Assembly: GCF_000626715.1 (NCBI RefSeq)
Contig: NZ_AQRA01000015.1
Coordinates: forward strand, 1 to 64,000
DNA: 64,000 nucleotides
Direction of reading: 5' to 3'
From: Aquimarina atlantica
Lineage (GTDB): Bacteria > Bacteroidota > Bacteroidia > Flavobacteriales > Flavobacteriaceae
Shown here: positions 1 through 8,202 of the stretch, one piece after another
Layout: the number at the start of each line of letters is the position of its first letter
Numbering within the stretch: the stretch's first letter is position 1
Program-made: the position numbers and the translations under genes
Notes under the pieces: model-generated
Database searches by the model: none
What the model was told of the DNA's origin: nothing
What the model saw: the letters and a program-made list of their open reading frames with translations, nothing else

Positions 1-1378
1 AACGACTGATGCAGCAGGAGATTGGAGTATTGATACTGGAGTTGTTGTTCCTACGAGTGGATTCCTACCGCCGTTAACCGATAATGATACCTTAGATGTT
101 GTGGCTACAGATGCCGGAGGGAATAGTGGGTCAGGAGTAGTGACTATTGACACCACTGCCCCAACAGCAGATACGTTTACTACTAATGATATTACGCCAA
201 CCTTAACAGGAACCGGGGAAGCAAATGAGACCTTAACGATTACCGTGGATGAGAACGGAGATGGTACCCCAGAAGTTACTTATACTGTAACAACCGATGC
301 TTCAGGAGACTGGAGTATTGATACCGGAGTTGCAGTACCAGATAGTGGTAGTTTACCGGTCTTAACCGATAATGATACCTTAGATGTTGTAGCTACTGAT
401 GTAGCAGGTAACAGTGGATCAGGAGTAGTGACTATTGATATTACTACAATATCGGTAGATAGTTTTACTACGGATGATATCACACCTACTTTAACAGGAG
501 CAGGGGAGCCTAATGAGACCTTAACGATTACGGTAGATGAAAATGGTGATGGTATCCCAGAGGTTACCTACACAGTAACGACTGATGCTACTGGTAATTG
601 GAGTATTGACCCAGATACAGCTGTTCCTGATAGTGGAGTATTTCCTGTACTTGATGATATGGATACAATAGACGTGGTTGCAACAGATCCTGGAGGCAAT
701 ATTGCAATTGGATTGGTAGATATAAACCTTAGTGATACTGATGGAGATGGAATTAATGATGTTGACGAAGAAAATGATGGTACAGATCCTTTGGATCCTT
801 GTGATCCAAATCCAGGTGCGGTTTCTTCAGGTGATTGTGATGGTGATGGAGTAATAAATGAATTTGAAATAGGAGACGATCCAAATAATCCTCAAGATAC
901 TGATGGTGATGGTACGCCTGATATTTTGGATACTGATGATGATAATGATGGAATCTTAACAGAAGATGAGAATCCAGATCCTAATGGAGATGGAAACCCA
1001 GATGATGCTTTTGATACAGATGGTAATGGTACTCCTGATTATTTAGAACCTAACGGGCCAATAGAAGAAGGTGAAGACGGGATTACAGTCTTTACAGGAA
1101 TGTCTCCAAATGGAGATGGTGTTAATGATGTATTCATAATTAGCGGAATAGAGAGATTAGAGAATACTTTAGAGATATATAACCGTTGGGGTGTTAAAGT
1201 ATATGGAACTAAAAATTATGGAAGAGACGATCAATTCTTCAGAGGAATCTCTAAAGGAAGAACTACAATAGAAGGAACAGATCGATTACCAGTAGGTACT
1301 TACTATTATGTTTTAGAATATGTTTTAGAATCTGGTGAACGTAAGTCTAGAGCAGGTTACTTATACATTAACAGATAA
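1..1378 (+). CDS. T9SS type B sorted repeat adhesin, 3' part only
   Basis: The reading frame is open to the left edge (frame of base 2), so this is the C-terminal part of a larger surface protein; a GTG at 101 is in frame but is not a credible start. The visible protein holds Ig-like repeats of 96 residues: the Asp codon of the shared DVVATD motif recurs at 95, 383 and 671, exactly 288 bases apart. An Asp-rich stretch follows (DTDGDGINDVDEENDG and similar), typical of calcium-binding thrombospondin type 3 repeats. The last ~90 residues (SPNGDGVNDVF, IYNRWG, GTYYYVLEY) match the gliding-motility-associated C-terminal domain, which targets proteins through the type IX secretion system. A PorP/SprF gene follows, as is usual for such substrates. 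A surface adhesin role is inferred. Confidence 0.9.
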   Translation, partial: TTDAAGDWSIDTGVVVPTSGFLPPLTDNDTLDVVATDAGGNSGSGVVTIDTTAPTADTFTTNDITPTLTGTGEANETLTITVDENGDGTPEVTYTVTTDASGDWSIDTGVAVPDSGSLPVLTDNDTLDVVATDVAGNSGSGVVTIDITTISVDSFTTDDITPTLTGAGEPNETLTITVDENGDGIPEVTYTVTTDATGNWSIDPDTAVPDSGVFPVLDDMDTIDVVATDPGGNIAIGLVDINLSDTDGDGINDVDEENDGTDPLDPCDPNPGAVSSGDCDGDGVINEFEIGDDPNNPQDTDGDGTPDILDTDDDNDGILTEDENPDPNGDGNPDDAFDTDGNGTPDYLEPNGPIEEGEDGITVFTGMSPNGDGVNDVFIISGIERLENTLEIYNRWGVKVYGTKNYGRDDQFFRGISKGRTTIEGTDRLPVGTYYYVLEYVLESGERKSRAGYLYINR

Positions 1379-1396
1379 TCAATCAAAATTTAGATT

Positions 1397-1426
1397 CCCA
1401 CGAGTATCGATATACTTACTCGTGGG
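1397..1426. terminator. Strong hairpin between adhesin and porP/sprF genes
   Basis: CCCACGAGTA (1397-1406) pairs perfectly with TACTCGTGGG (1417-1426) around a 10-base loop. No U-tract follows on the + strand, so it may be an RNA-processing or 3'-end-stabilising element that uncouples adhesin and porP levels rather than a full terminator. Confidence 0.5.
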
Positions 1427-1453
1427 TGAAATAAAAATGTTAAATTAGAGCGG

Positions 1454-2410
1454 ATGAAAAAAATAAAGATAATAGTTGTGACAGCATTTTTGAGCGTTAC
1501 TTTTTTTACCAGTTATGCACAACAAGATGCTCAGTACACTCAGTATATGTATAACACTATAAGTGTCAACCCTGCCTATGCAGGTAGTCGGGGTGTACTA
1601 AGTATTATGGGTCTTCATCGTAGTCAATGGGTTGGTTTAGATGGAGCTCCTCGTACCCAGACCCTTACCTTTAACACTCCTATTGGTGGTAATGAGCGAG
1701 TTGGTTTAGGTCTATCTATAGTTAATGATCAGATTGGTCCTACCGATGAGACGTATTTTGATATTGATTTTTCATATACGCTTCCCACTTCTGAAACAGG
1801 TAAGTTAAGCTTAGGTATAAAAGCCGGTGGTCATTTATTAAATGTTGATTTTCAAAAGCTATCACAATTTAATAGCAATGATGCTTTGTTTGAGAATAAT
1901 ATAGATAATAAGTTTAGTCCTAATGTTGGAGTTGGAGTTTATTATCACACCAATAAGTTTTATGTAGGATTGAGTGCTCCAAATTTATTAGAGACAGATC
2001 ATTTTGATGAGAGTACTACTACTAGTAGTAGTGATGCTGTTAGTTTTTTGGCCGAGGAGCGTATCAATTATTATTTAATAGCAGGTCATGTTTTTGATTT
2101 GAGTGATACAGTTAAGTTTAAGCCAGCAGTTTTAAGTAAGTTGGTTTTTGGAGCTCCTTTGCAGGTAGATATTTCTGCTAATTTTTTATTGTATGATCGA
2201 TTGACATTGGGAGCTGCTTATCGTTGGAGTGCTGCATTAAGTGGAGCAATAGGGTTTCAGATCTCAGATTCCTTAATGATTGGTTTTGCATATGATCGAG
2301 AAACGACAGAGTTAGGTCAGAGTCAATTTAATGATGGCAGTTATGAGGTATTTCTCAGATTCGAACTCTTTAAAAAATACAATAGAATGCTAACACCTCG
2401 TTTCTTTTAA
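1454..2410 (+). CDS. PorP/SprF family type IX secretion outer-membrane protein
   Basis: A 318-residue protein with an N-terminal signal peptide (about residues 1-22, ending SYAQ) followed by the family hallmark QDAQYTQYMYNTISVNPAYAGSRG. The rest alternates short hydrophobic and polar strands, as expected of an outer-membrane beta-barrel, and ends in an aromatic residue (RFF). PorP/SprF proteins are partners of T9SS substrates carrying the gliding-type C-terminal domain; SprF is needed for SprB export in Flavobacterium. The gene lies 75 bases after the adhesin and before a PorE-like gene, which supports a dedicated partner role for that adhesin (inference). Length is normal for the family. Confidence 0.93.
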   Translation: MKKIKIIVVTAFLSVTFFTSYAQQDAQYTQYMYNTISVNPAYAGSRGVLSIMGLHRSQWVGLDGAPRTQTLTFNTPIGGNERVGLGLSIVNDQIGPTDETYFDIDFSYTLPTSETGKLSLGIKAGGHLLNVDFQKLSQFNSNDALFENNIDNKFSPNVGVGVYYHTNKFYVGLSAPNLLETDHFDESTTTSSSDAVSFLAEERINYYLIAGHVFDLSDTVKFKPAVLSKLVFGAPLQVDISANFLLYDRLTLGAAYRWSAALSGAIGFQISDSLMIGFAYDRETTELGQSQFNDGSYEVFLRFELFKKYNRMLTPRFF

Positions 2411-2494
2411 TTGCAATTTAGAGATGTATGCTTTCAAAAAATGATTAGAACCATATTAAAACCTAGTTTTTAGAATTAATAAAAACGAAAAACT

Positions 2495-4468
2495 ATGAAT
2501 TTTACCAAATACTTTATCAATATTTCCTTAAGTATGTTGTTGTCGGGGATTGCGTTTTCCCAGGAAAAACGAATGGCTAAAGCTGATGAAAGTTTTAATC
2601 GTTATGCTTTTGTCGATGCCCGTAAAATATATCTTCAAGTTGCAGAAAGTGGTTATGAATCTGCTGATTTGTTTAAAAAACTTGGAGACTCCTATTATTT
2701 TAATGCCCGGTTAGAGGATGCAATTCCTTGGTATGAAAAGCTAACTACTAAGTATGCAGATGATATTGATCCTGAATATTTATTTAGATATTCTCAAAGC
2801 TTAAAAAGTATTCAACGATACGAGGAAGCAGATAAGATAATGGAGCAATTTAATACGATTACTGGTAATGATCAAAGAGCAGAATTCTTCATGAATACCA
2901 GAGATTATTTAAAGTTTATAGAAATGCAATCGGGTAAGTTTAGATTATTGAAATTAAGTATAAACTCTAAGTACTCTGATTATGCACCTAGTTTTAATAA
3001 TCAGGGAGAGTTGATATTTGCATCTTCAAGAGGAGGAGGAAGTGGAATGAGTAAGGTTGTTCATGAATGGAATGAAATGCCATTTCTGGATCTGTTTTCT
3101 TCAACAATTATTGAATCTAATGGAATTTTGCAAACACCCAAAAAGTTAAAAGGAAAAATAAATACAAAGTTTCACGAATCCTCTACTTCATTTAGTAGTG
3201 ATGGACAAACAGTATATTTCACTCGTAATAATTATCTTAAAAGAAAATTAGGCTCTAATGTAGAAGGAACTATACTACTAAAAATATATAGAGCAACGCT
3301 CGAGAATGATAAGTGGACAAACATAGAAGAGTTACCTTTCAATAGCAATGAATATTCTATAGCTCACCCTGCATTGAGTGCAGATGGAACCAAACTTTAT
3401 TTTGCAAGTGATATGCCTGATAGTAGAGGACTTTCTGATTTGTATGTTATTGATATACATGAAGATGGTACTTTTGGTGAACCCAAGAATCTGGGAGATA
3501 AAATTAATACAGAGGGAAGAGAAACTTTTCCATATGTTAGTGATTCGGGACGATTGTATTTTGCTAGTGATGGACATATTGGCTTGGGAGGGTTAGATAT
3601 TTTTGTTACTGTTCCCGAGGAATTAGGAGAGTTTTCTATACCCTATAATGTAGGGAAACCAGTAAATAGTTCTGAAGACGATTTTACCTTCGTATTGAAT
3701 GAAAACACAAAAATTGGATATTTCTCAAGTAATCGAGCTGGAGGAAAAGGAAACGATGATATCTATAGTTTTAAACAAACAGAAGAACTAATTACTACGT
3801 GTAATCAATATGTTGCCGGAGTAGTTACAGACGCAAGTTCTAGAGAAGTTTTGGTAGATGCCGAAGTATTTTTATTAGATGATACCAATAATGAGTTACA
3901 ACGTACAGTTACAGATTCGAAAGGGAGATATAGGTTTGACCTTGAGTGTGATACATCCTATATTGTTAGAGCAAATAAGATAGGATATGGACCTACAGAA
4001 GCGCTTCTTACCGCAAATAATGTATTAGAACATAAGCATGACTTAGCGCTACAACTTAGCAAAGGTGGATTAGCCGAAAAAGAAGTGAAACCAGGTGATG
4101 ATTTGGCTAAACTATTAGATCTGGAGATTATATATTTTGACTTAGATAAATCCTTTATAAGGCGAGATGCCGAAATAGAATTACAAAAGATTATTGTGGC
4201 ACTTAACGAATACCCTGATTTAAAGATTGATGTTCGATCACATACAGACAGCAGGGCAGATGATGATTATAATATGTATTTAAGTGAACGCAGAGCAAAA
4301 AGCACGATTAAGTATATAGTAGAAAAAGGTAAGATAGACAGATCTCGGGTAACAGGCAGAGGATATGGTGAAACTGCACTAATTAATAAATGTGCAGATG
4401 GAGTACCATGTAGTGATGATGAACACCAACTTAATCGCAGAAGCGAATTTATCATACTACAAAAATGA
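2495..4468 (+). CDS. PorE-like OmpA family protein (TPR, PD40 propeller, regulatory fold, OmpA domain)
   Basis: 657 residues. After a signal peptide (about 1-23) come TPR-like helices (about 28-130), a WD40-like/PD40 beta-propeller (about 165-430; repeated motifs such as PALSADGTKLYFASD and FPYVSDSGRLYFASD), a carboxypeptidase-regulatory-like beta sandwich (about 440-520, GVVTDASSREVLVDAEVFL), and a C-terminal OmpA peptidoglycan-binding domain from about 543 (IIYFDLDKSFI, SHTDSR, LSERRA). This order matches PorE of the type IX system, thought to anchor the secretion machinery to the cell wall. Flavobacterial genomes carry many such paralogs beside PorP/SprF genes, so it may instead be an accessory factor for the neighbouring adhesin. 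It starts 84 bases after porP/sprF and is probably co-transcribed. Confidence 0.9.
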   Translation: MNFTKYFINISLSMLLSGIAFSQEKRMAKADESFNRYAFVDARKIYLQVAESGYESADLFKKLGDSYYFNARLEDAIPWYEKLTTKYADDIDPEYLFRYSQSLKSIQRYEEADKIMEQFNTITGNDQRAEFFMNTRDYLKFIEMQSGKFRLLKLSINSKYSDYAPSFNNQGELIFASSRGGGSGMSKVVHEWNEMPFLDLFSSTIIESNGILQTPKKLKGKINTKFHESSTSFSSDGQTVYFTRNNYLKRKLGSNVEGTILLKIYRATLENDKWTNIEELPFNSNEYSIAHPALSADGTKLYFASDMPDSRGLSDLYVIDIHEDGTFGEPKNLGDKINTEGRETFPYVSDSGRLYFASDGHIGLGGLDIFVTVPEELGEFSIPYNVGKPVNSSEDDFTFVLNENTKIGYFSSNRAGGKGNDDIYSFKQTEELITTCNQYVAGVVTDASSREVLVDAEVFLLDDTNNELQRTVTDSKGRYRFDLECDTSYIVRANKIGYGPTEALLTANNVLEHKHDLALQLSKGGLAEKEVKPGDDLAKLLDLEIIYFDLDKSFIRRDAEIELQKIIVALNEYPDLKIDVRSHTDSRADDDYNMYLSERRAKSTIKYIVEKGKIDRSRVTGRGYGETALINKCADGVPCSDDEHQLNRRSEFIILQK

Positions 4469-4590
4469 TAGTCTAGAAAACGTTTTGGCTTTGATATCGA
4501 TTTCATATACCTTTGCTACCTTAAATTTTATCTATTGTAGTTGTATTTTTTATCACTGCAATATTTCAACACAAAATAACACAAATTATA

Positions 4591-5406
4591 ATGGAAAAAG
4601 CTCAAGAATGGTTCAATTACGGTATTGAACTGGCAAAAGAATTTGGCCCTAAACTCATTACCGCCATCCTTATTTATATTATAGGGTCATGGGTTATTAA
4701 GAAATTAATTAGTAGTCTTAGACAGGTGATGTCTAAAAGTAAGTATGATGAGTCTTTGCAAAAGTTTTTATTAAACTTATTGACCTGGTCCCTAAAAGTA
4801 TTCCTTATTATTCTTGTGATTTCGAGATTAGGCGTTGATGTCACTACTTTTGCCGCTGTAATTGCTGCAGCTGGTTTGGCAGTTGGTTTGGCGTTACAAG
4901 GGTCTTTATCTAATTTTGCAGGAGGAGTGCTTATTATGATTTTTAGACCTTACAAAATAGGAGATGTTATAGAGGCACAAGGCGTATTGGGTGTAGTTAA
5001 AGAAATTGAAATTTTTACAACAAAATTAACTACTCCTCAGAATAAGTTAGCCATCGTTCCTAATGGAGCAATGGCAAATGGTAATATCATTAACTATACG
5101 GCAGAAGGAATGATGAGAGTGGATATCACAATTGGTATAGGTTATGATGAAAATATAAAAAATGCAAAAGAGGTATTGCTAGGAGTTTTAACATCAAACC
5201 CTAAGATAATGAAAGACCCTGCACCTTCTGTAAATGTTAGCCAATTAGGAGAAAGCTCTGTCGATTTAGCTGTTCGTCCCTACTGTACTCCAGAGGATTA
5301 TTGGGATGTTTATTTTACTACATTAGAAAACTGTAAACTAGCTCTTGATGATGCAGGTATTGAAATTCCTTATCCACACTCGGTAGAAATTCATAAGGAA
5401 AGTTAA
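4591..5406 (+). CDS. Small-conductance mechanosensitive channel, MscS family
   Basis: 271 residues, the size of the minimal MscS class. Three membrane segments are visible (about 20-40, 62-80, 86-115). The third is the Gly/Ala-rich pore helix (AAAGLAVGLALQGSLSNFAGG region) that packs the channel heptamer. The cytoplasmic beta domain follows (FRPYKIGDVIEAQG, VPNGAMANGNIINYT), then the alpha/beta domain. These channels sit in the inner membrane and release solutes on hypo-osmotic shock. The gene stands alone, 122 bases after the OmpA gene, and ends at a clear intrinsic terminator. ATG 4591 is preceded by an A-rich stretch, usual for Bacteroidota. Confidence 0.95.
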   Translation: MEKAQEWFNYGIELAKEFGPKLITAILIYIIGSWVIKKLISSLRQVMSKSKYDESLQKFLLNLLTWSLKVFLIILVISRLGVDVTTFAAVIAAAGLAVGLALQGSLSNFAGGVLIMIFRPYKIGDVIEAQGVLGVVKEIEIFTTKLTTPQNKLAIVPNGAMANGNIINYTAEGMMRVDITIGIGYDENIKNAKEVLLGVLTSNPKIMKDPAPSVNVSQLGESSVDLAVRPYCTPEDYWDVYFTTLENCKLALDDAGIEIPYPHSVEIHKES

Positions 5407-5433
5407 TCGTAAAATAAAAATAAGTTGAAATTA

Positions 5434-5472
5434 TAAATCACTTTCTATTTTCTATAGAAAGTGATTTTTTTT
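5434..5472 (+). terminator. Intrinsic terminator after the MscS gene
   Basis: AAATCACTTTCTA (5435-5447) pairs with TAGAAAGTGATTT (5455-5467), with one further pair closing a 5-base loop. The run of T continues to 5472. Confidence 0.9.
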
Positions 5473-5717
5473 GTAAACAGTTTAGGTTTAATGAGTTAAA
5501 AATATCAGAGGTGAGAATAAAAATATAACGATCTAAATCTATTATGTGTTTTAGTATTGAAAAACGAGATTCATACTTTTATCTTGATAAAAAATTACAG
5601 TTTACCTATCAATAATTGACGTTTTTTCAACAACCCAAAAACAGTTAAAACGCGTAATATATCGGTTAAAGAGCTGTATTTTTATATTTTTTATGGAATA
5701 TTCCTACTTTTTTTAAG

Positions 5718-5768
5718 GATTTACAGTGTTTGGGACAGCTTTTTGTTTTATGTAAAACCCTGTAAGTC
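5718..5768. repeat. Imperfect inverted repeat / long hairpin
   Basis: GATTTACAG-T-GTTT (5718-5731) can pair with AAAC-C-CTGTAAGTC (5755-5768): 13 pairs including one G-T, with one mismatch, around a 23-base loop. It lies in the gene-free region and its function is unknown. Confidence 0.5.
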
Positions 5769-6805
5769 AGTATATTGTAATTTTATAGGTTAATAAAAAT
5801 GTTAATTTTGTTTATTTTTTTGACGATATAATTAAACATTTATTTTTTTATGGTAAAACCGGAATAATTATGTGGTGTTTCTGTGTTCGATTTTAACAAA
5901 TAGTAACTATCTTTAAGTATTGTTTTTGAGCAAAACATAATGTAATAATTACAGGATAAAAAACTTATTTCTTACCCCTCCCTGAGTTTTATATTCGATA
6001 TTGTTTTGTAAAAGGATATGTAGTTTTTCATCTAAGTAGTAGTAATATACTTTTATGAAGAAATGAACACTTTTATTGTCAAATTGCATTAATAAAAAAA
6101 TAAGTGATACTATAAAATCAAAAACTTCTGTTTTTGGAGGTATTTTGAGCGTAGTACTAAAATAAAAAGTAATTAATAAATGTGTAAAAACTGTAGATTT
6201 TTAATGTTAGTTTCTTTAGTAGATACATATCATTAAAGATTAAGGTTAAGACAAAAACAACCCCGCGATTGTGAAACTTTGGCGAGCCAACAAAAGCAGG
6301 GTCTGAATAGCGATTAATTTAAAATAAATCAATCATTATGAGTAGACTATTATTTCATGCGTCTATAAATTGTCAATTTCCATTTTCAATTGACATGATG
6401 CTTCTTTCTCTTAAGGAAAAATACATATCGTTTTCCTCCTTTTTCCGAAGGGCGAAATATAGTAATTCTTTATCTTTTTTACGGACTTACCGTACATTTT
6501 TTATCACTTTCTTAACACGATATAATACCAGAAAAACTATTGCTTTATCTGTAGTTAATCCTGTGCTACAGTTTAATATGCACAGCTACAACTTGTTAAG
6601 AAATTTTTTGATATTTATTTACCACGCTATACAGTATAATGACGCTAAATCTGATTTTGGTTATAACTATAACTAATACTAAAATCAATAACTATAAATT
6701 ATATAACAACAGTATAATAGAGTATAAATAATGAAAAAGAAAAATTAGGCTAGTTATGATGCAAATAATTAGTCAGTAAGAAACATTTTGACAATGTGTT
6801 TACTT

Positions 6806-6847
6806 AAACCTTCCGTTTTTAGGGGTAATTTCGGGAGGTTTTTTTTA
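6806..6847 (+). terminator. Intrinsic terminator of an unidentified transcript
   Basis: AACCTTCCG (6807-6815) pairs with CGGGAGGTT (6832-6840), one pair being G-T, and eight T residues follow (6839-6846). The nearest upstream gene on this strand ends at 5406 and has its own terminator, so this one must serve a separate transcript. Confidence 0.8.
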
Positions 6848-6886
6848 TCTAAAAAAGTTTAAAAAGTAATTATTGTGAAAATAATG

Positions 6887-6905
6887 TTTGATATGTGATA
6901 TCAAA
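6887..6905. promoter_or_regulatory. 19-bp perfect palindrome, possible operator
   Basis: TTTGATAT GTG ATATCAAA is perfectly symmetric with a 3-base centre. It lies just upstream of the candidate small RNA. TTGAT/ATCAA half-sites recall the FNR/CRP family, but the 7-base spacing between them is not canonical. It could also be a small hairpin in RNA. Confidence 0.4.
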
Positions 6906-7064
6906 TTTTAAGTGTTTTTTAAATCCGAATTATGCACATACATGAGCTTTGTTGCAATAAGCCATAAATATTGCGACACAGAAAAAGCTATAGTGCATAT
7001 GTTTAAGTTAAATTAAGTAGATTGTAAAGGGGCTGTCTGATATTGTAACAGGCAGCTCTTTTTT
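6906..7064 (+). ncRNA. Candidate small structured RNA
   Basis: A compound hairpin is visible: TATGCAC (6931-6937) with GTGCATA (6993-6999); AGCTTT (6945-6950) with AAAGCT (6984-6989); GTTGCAATA (6951-6959) with TATTGCGAC (6969-6977), closing a 9-base loop, AGCCATAAA. The 3' side carries a 6-base bulge (ACAGAA). An intrinsic terminator follows at 7028-7064. No protein frame explains this DNA. An extended, bulged hairpin with a terminator recalls the flavobacterial 6S-type RNA, but I cannot confirm membership. The 5' end is uncertain; 6906 is only the base after the upstream palindrome. Confidence 0.55.
7028..7064 (+). terminator. Intrinsic terminator of the candidate small RNA
   Basis: AGGGGCTGTCTG (7028-7039) pairs with CAGGCAGCTCTT (7049-7060), with three G-T pairs, and is followed by T residues to 7064. 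It lies 37 bases before the next gene, on the same strand. Confidence 0.8.
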
Positions 7065-7100
7065 GTTAAAAATAATCGATGTTTTTATATTTTAGCAGTT

Positions 7101-7757
7101 ATGATAGATATAAAACTTCTCGAATACTTAGAATCCTTTCTTACTCCAAGACGACAAGGCTTAAATACAAAAGTTTTGGAACGGCGTACAAATCATTTTA
7201 CGGTGGCAGTAGAGGATGTGTATCAATTGCATAACACAAGTGCTGTGATACGTAGTTGTGATGTATTCGGGATTCAGAATGTACATGTAATTGAAGAGGT
7301 AAATGCAAAACGTATAGATCGGGAAATTGCAATGGGTGCTCAGAAATGGGTAGATATCAATAGATATTCTACTACCAAAGAATGCCTGGCTACACTACAA
7401 AAAAAAGGATATCAAATTGTTGCGACTACCCCACATGATGATTCTAAAGTTTTACAGGATTTTGATATTGAAAAACCAGCTGCATTTTTCTTTGGAAGAG
7501 AACAGCAAGGGTTAAGTGATCAGGTTCTTGAAGCAGCAGACGCCAAATTACATATCCCAATGGTCGGATTTACAGAAAGTCTTAATATTTCGGTTTCTGC
7601 AGCAATAATATTACAACATGTTACCACTAAACTTAAAGAAACAAATATCAATTGGCAATTATCTGAAGAAGAAAAATTAGAAAAACGAATGGAATGGGCA
7701 AAGAAAGTGATTAAAAGCCATGAACAAATTATTGCACGATATCATAAGAATGAGTAA
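7101..7757 (+). CDS. SpoU/TrmH family tRNA/rRNA 2'-O-methyltransferase
   Basis: 218 residues with the three motifs of the SpoU branch of knotted SPOUT methyltransferases: NTSAVIRSCDVFGI (about 45-58), FFFGREQQGLS (129-139) and IPMVGFTESLNISVSAAI (152-169). These enzymes transfer a methyl group from S-adenosylmethionine to a ribose 2'-OH. The basic C-terminal tail and length fit TrmH (Gm18 of tRNA), but substrate choice cannot be settled from sequence alone. It follows the candidate small-RNA terminator and precedes a heptamer repeat tract and a VOC gene. Confidence 0.9.
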   Translation: MIDIKLLEYLESFLTPRRQGLNTKVLERRTNHFTVAVEDVYQLHNTSAVIRSCDVFGIQNVHVIEEVNAKRIDREIAMGAQKWVDINRYSTTKECLATLQKKGYQIVATTPHDDSKVLQDFDIEKPAAFFFGREQQGLSDQVLEAADAKLHIPMVGFTESLNISVSAAIILQHVTTKLKETNINWQLSEEEKLEKRMEWAKKVIKSHEQIIARYHKNE

Positions 7758-7761
7758 CTTT

Positions 7762-7803
7762 CTAACATCTAACATCTAACATCTAACATCTAACATCTAA
7801 TAT
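7762..7803. repeat. Heptanucleotide tandem repeat (CTAACAT)n before the VOC gene
   Basis: Five perfect copies of CTAACAT run from 7762 to 7796, with a degenerate sixth (CTAATAT, 7797-7803). The tract fills almost the whole gap between the methyltransferase stop (7757) and the next ATG (7805). Copy-number change by slippage would alter the leader and promoter spacing of the downstream gene. Confidence 0.95.
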
Positions 7804-7804
7804 T

Positions 7805-8170
7805 ATGGTTACTTGGTTCGAAATTCCGGTTATTGATATGAAGAGGGCTAAAGCGTTTTATGAAAAAGTTTTTGATATAGAAATTAGCCTTCATGATATG
7901 GAAGGCGTGCAAATGGGATGGTTTCCTAATCAAAATCAAACAGGAATTGCTACAGGAACATTAATCTATGCTGGAGAGCATTATAAACCTAGTGAAGATG
8001 GAGTTTTGGTGTATTTTTCTTGTGATAATGTTGCAAATGAAATGAGTAGAGTAGCAGATGCAGGCGGAAAAGTAGTTTTAGACAAAAAGCAAATTTCTGA
8101 AGAACATGGATATATGGCGTATTTTATAGACTCTGAAGGAAACCGAATTGCGTTACATTCATTACGTTAA
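7805..8170 (+). CDS. VOC (glyoxalase/bleomycin resistance fold) family protein
   Basis: 121 residues forming two beta-alpha-beta-beta-beta modules of the vicinal oxygen chelate fold: WFEIPVIDMKRAKAFYEKVF at the start, and YFSCDNVANEMSRVADAGGKV with YMAYFIDSEGNRIALHS at the end. The family includes glyoxalases, dioxygenases and antibiotic-binding proteins; this short generic type has no assigned substrate. The last module carries the usual Glu of the metal site (DSEGNRI). ATG 7805 directly abuts the heptamer repeats, and no Shine-Dalgarno sequence can be seen. Confidence 0.88.
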   Translation: MVTWFEIPVIDMKRAKAFYEKVFDIEISLHDMEGVQMGWFPNQNQTGIATGTLIYAGEHYKPSEDGVLVYFSCDNVANEMSRVADAGGKVVLDKKQISEEHGYMAYFIDSEGNRIALHSLR

Positions 8171-8202
8171 TACTATTCTAAAGCTCTTATATATTATATA
8201 AA

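Larger units (their letters stand above)
5473..7100. other. 1.6 kb gene-free region with RNA folds
   Basis: No reading frame here has convincing protein composition; the longest (6338-6676, 112 codons) is Phe/Ser/Tyr/Arg-rich, as random AT-rich DNA gives. The DNA is very AT-rich but contains a long hairpin (5718-5768), a GC-richer folded block near 6255-6320, a symmetric 19-mer (6887-6905), a long compound hairpin (6931-6999) and two + strand terminators (6806-6847, 7028-7064). The terminators imply that + strand transcripts begin within this region, so one or two non-coding RNAs are the best explanation. Confidence 0.6.

Noticed and set aside
6255..6320. tRNA, tmRNA or RNase P RNA in the GC-richer block
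   Set aside because: No TpsiC-type GGTTCGAATCC segment, CCA end, or RNase P core motif could be found.
6338..6676. A 112-codon open frame in the gene-free region
   Set aside because: Composition is rich in Phe, Ser, Tyr and Arg with no domain or signal, as AT-rich non-coding DNA gives, and several hairpins lie inside it. No homologous feature recognised.
5473..7100. Remnant of an insertion sequence
   Set aside because: No terminal inverted repeats, target duplications or transposase-like residues in any frame.
7762..7803. Possible CRISPR-like array
   Set aside because: Units are only 7 bases, with no spacers; it is a simple tandem repeat.
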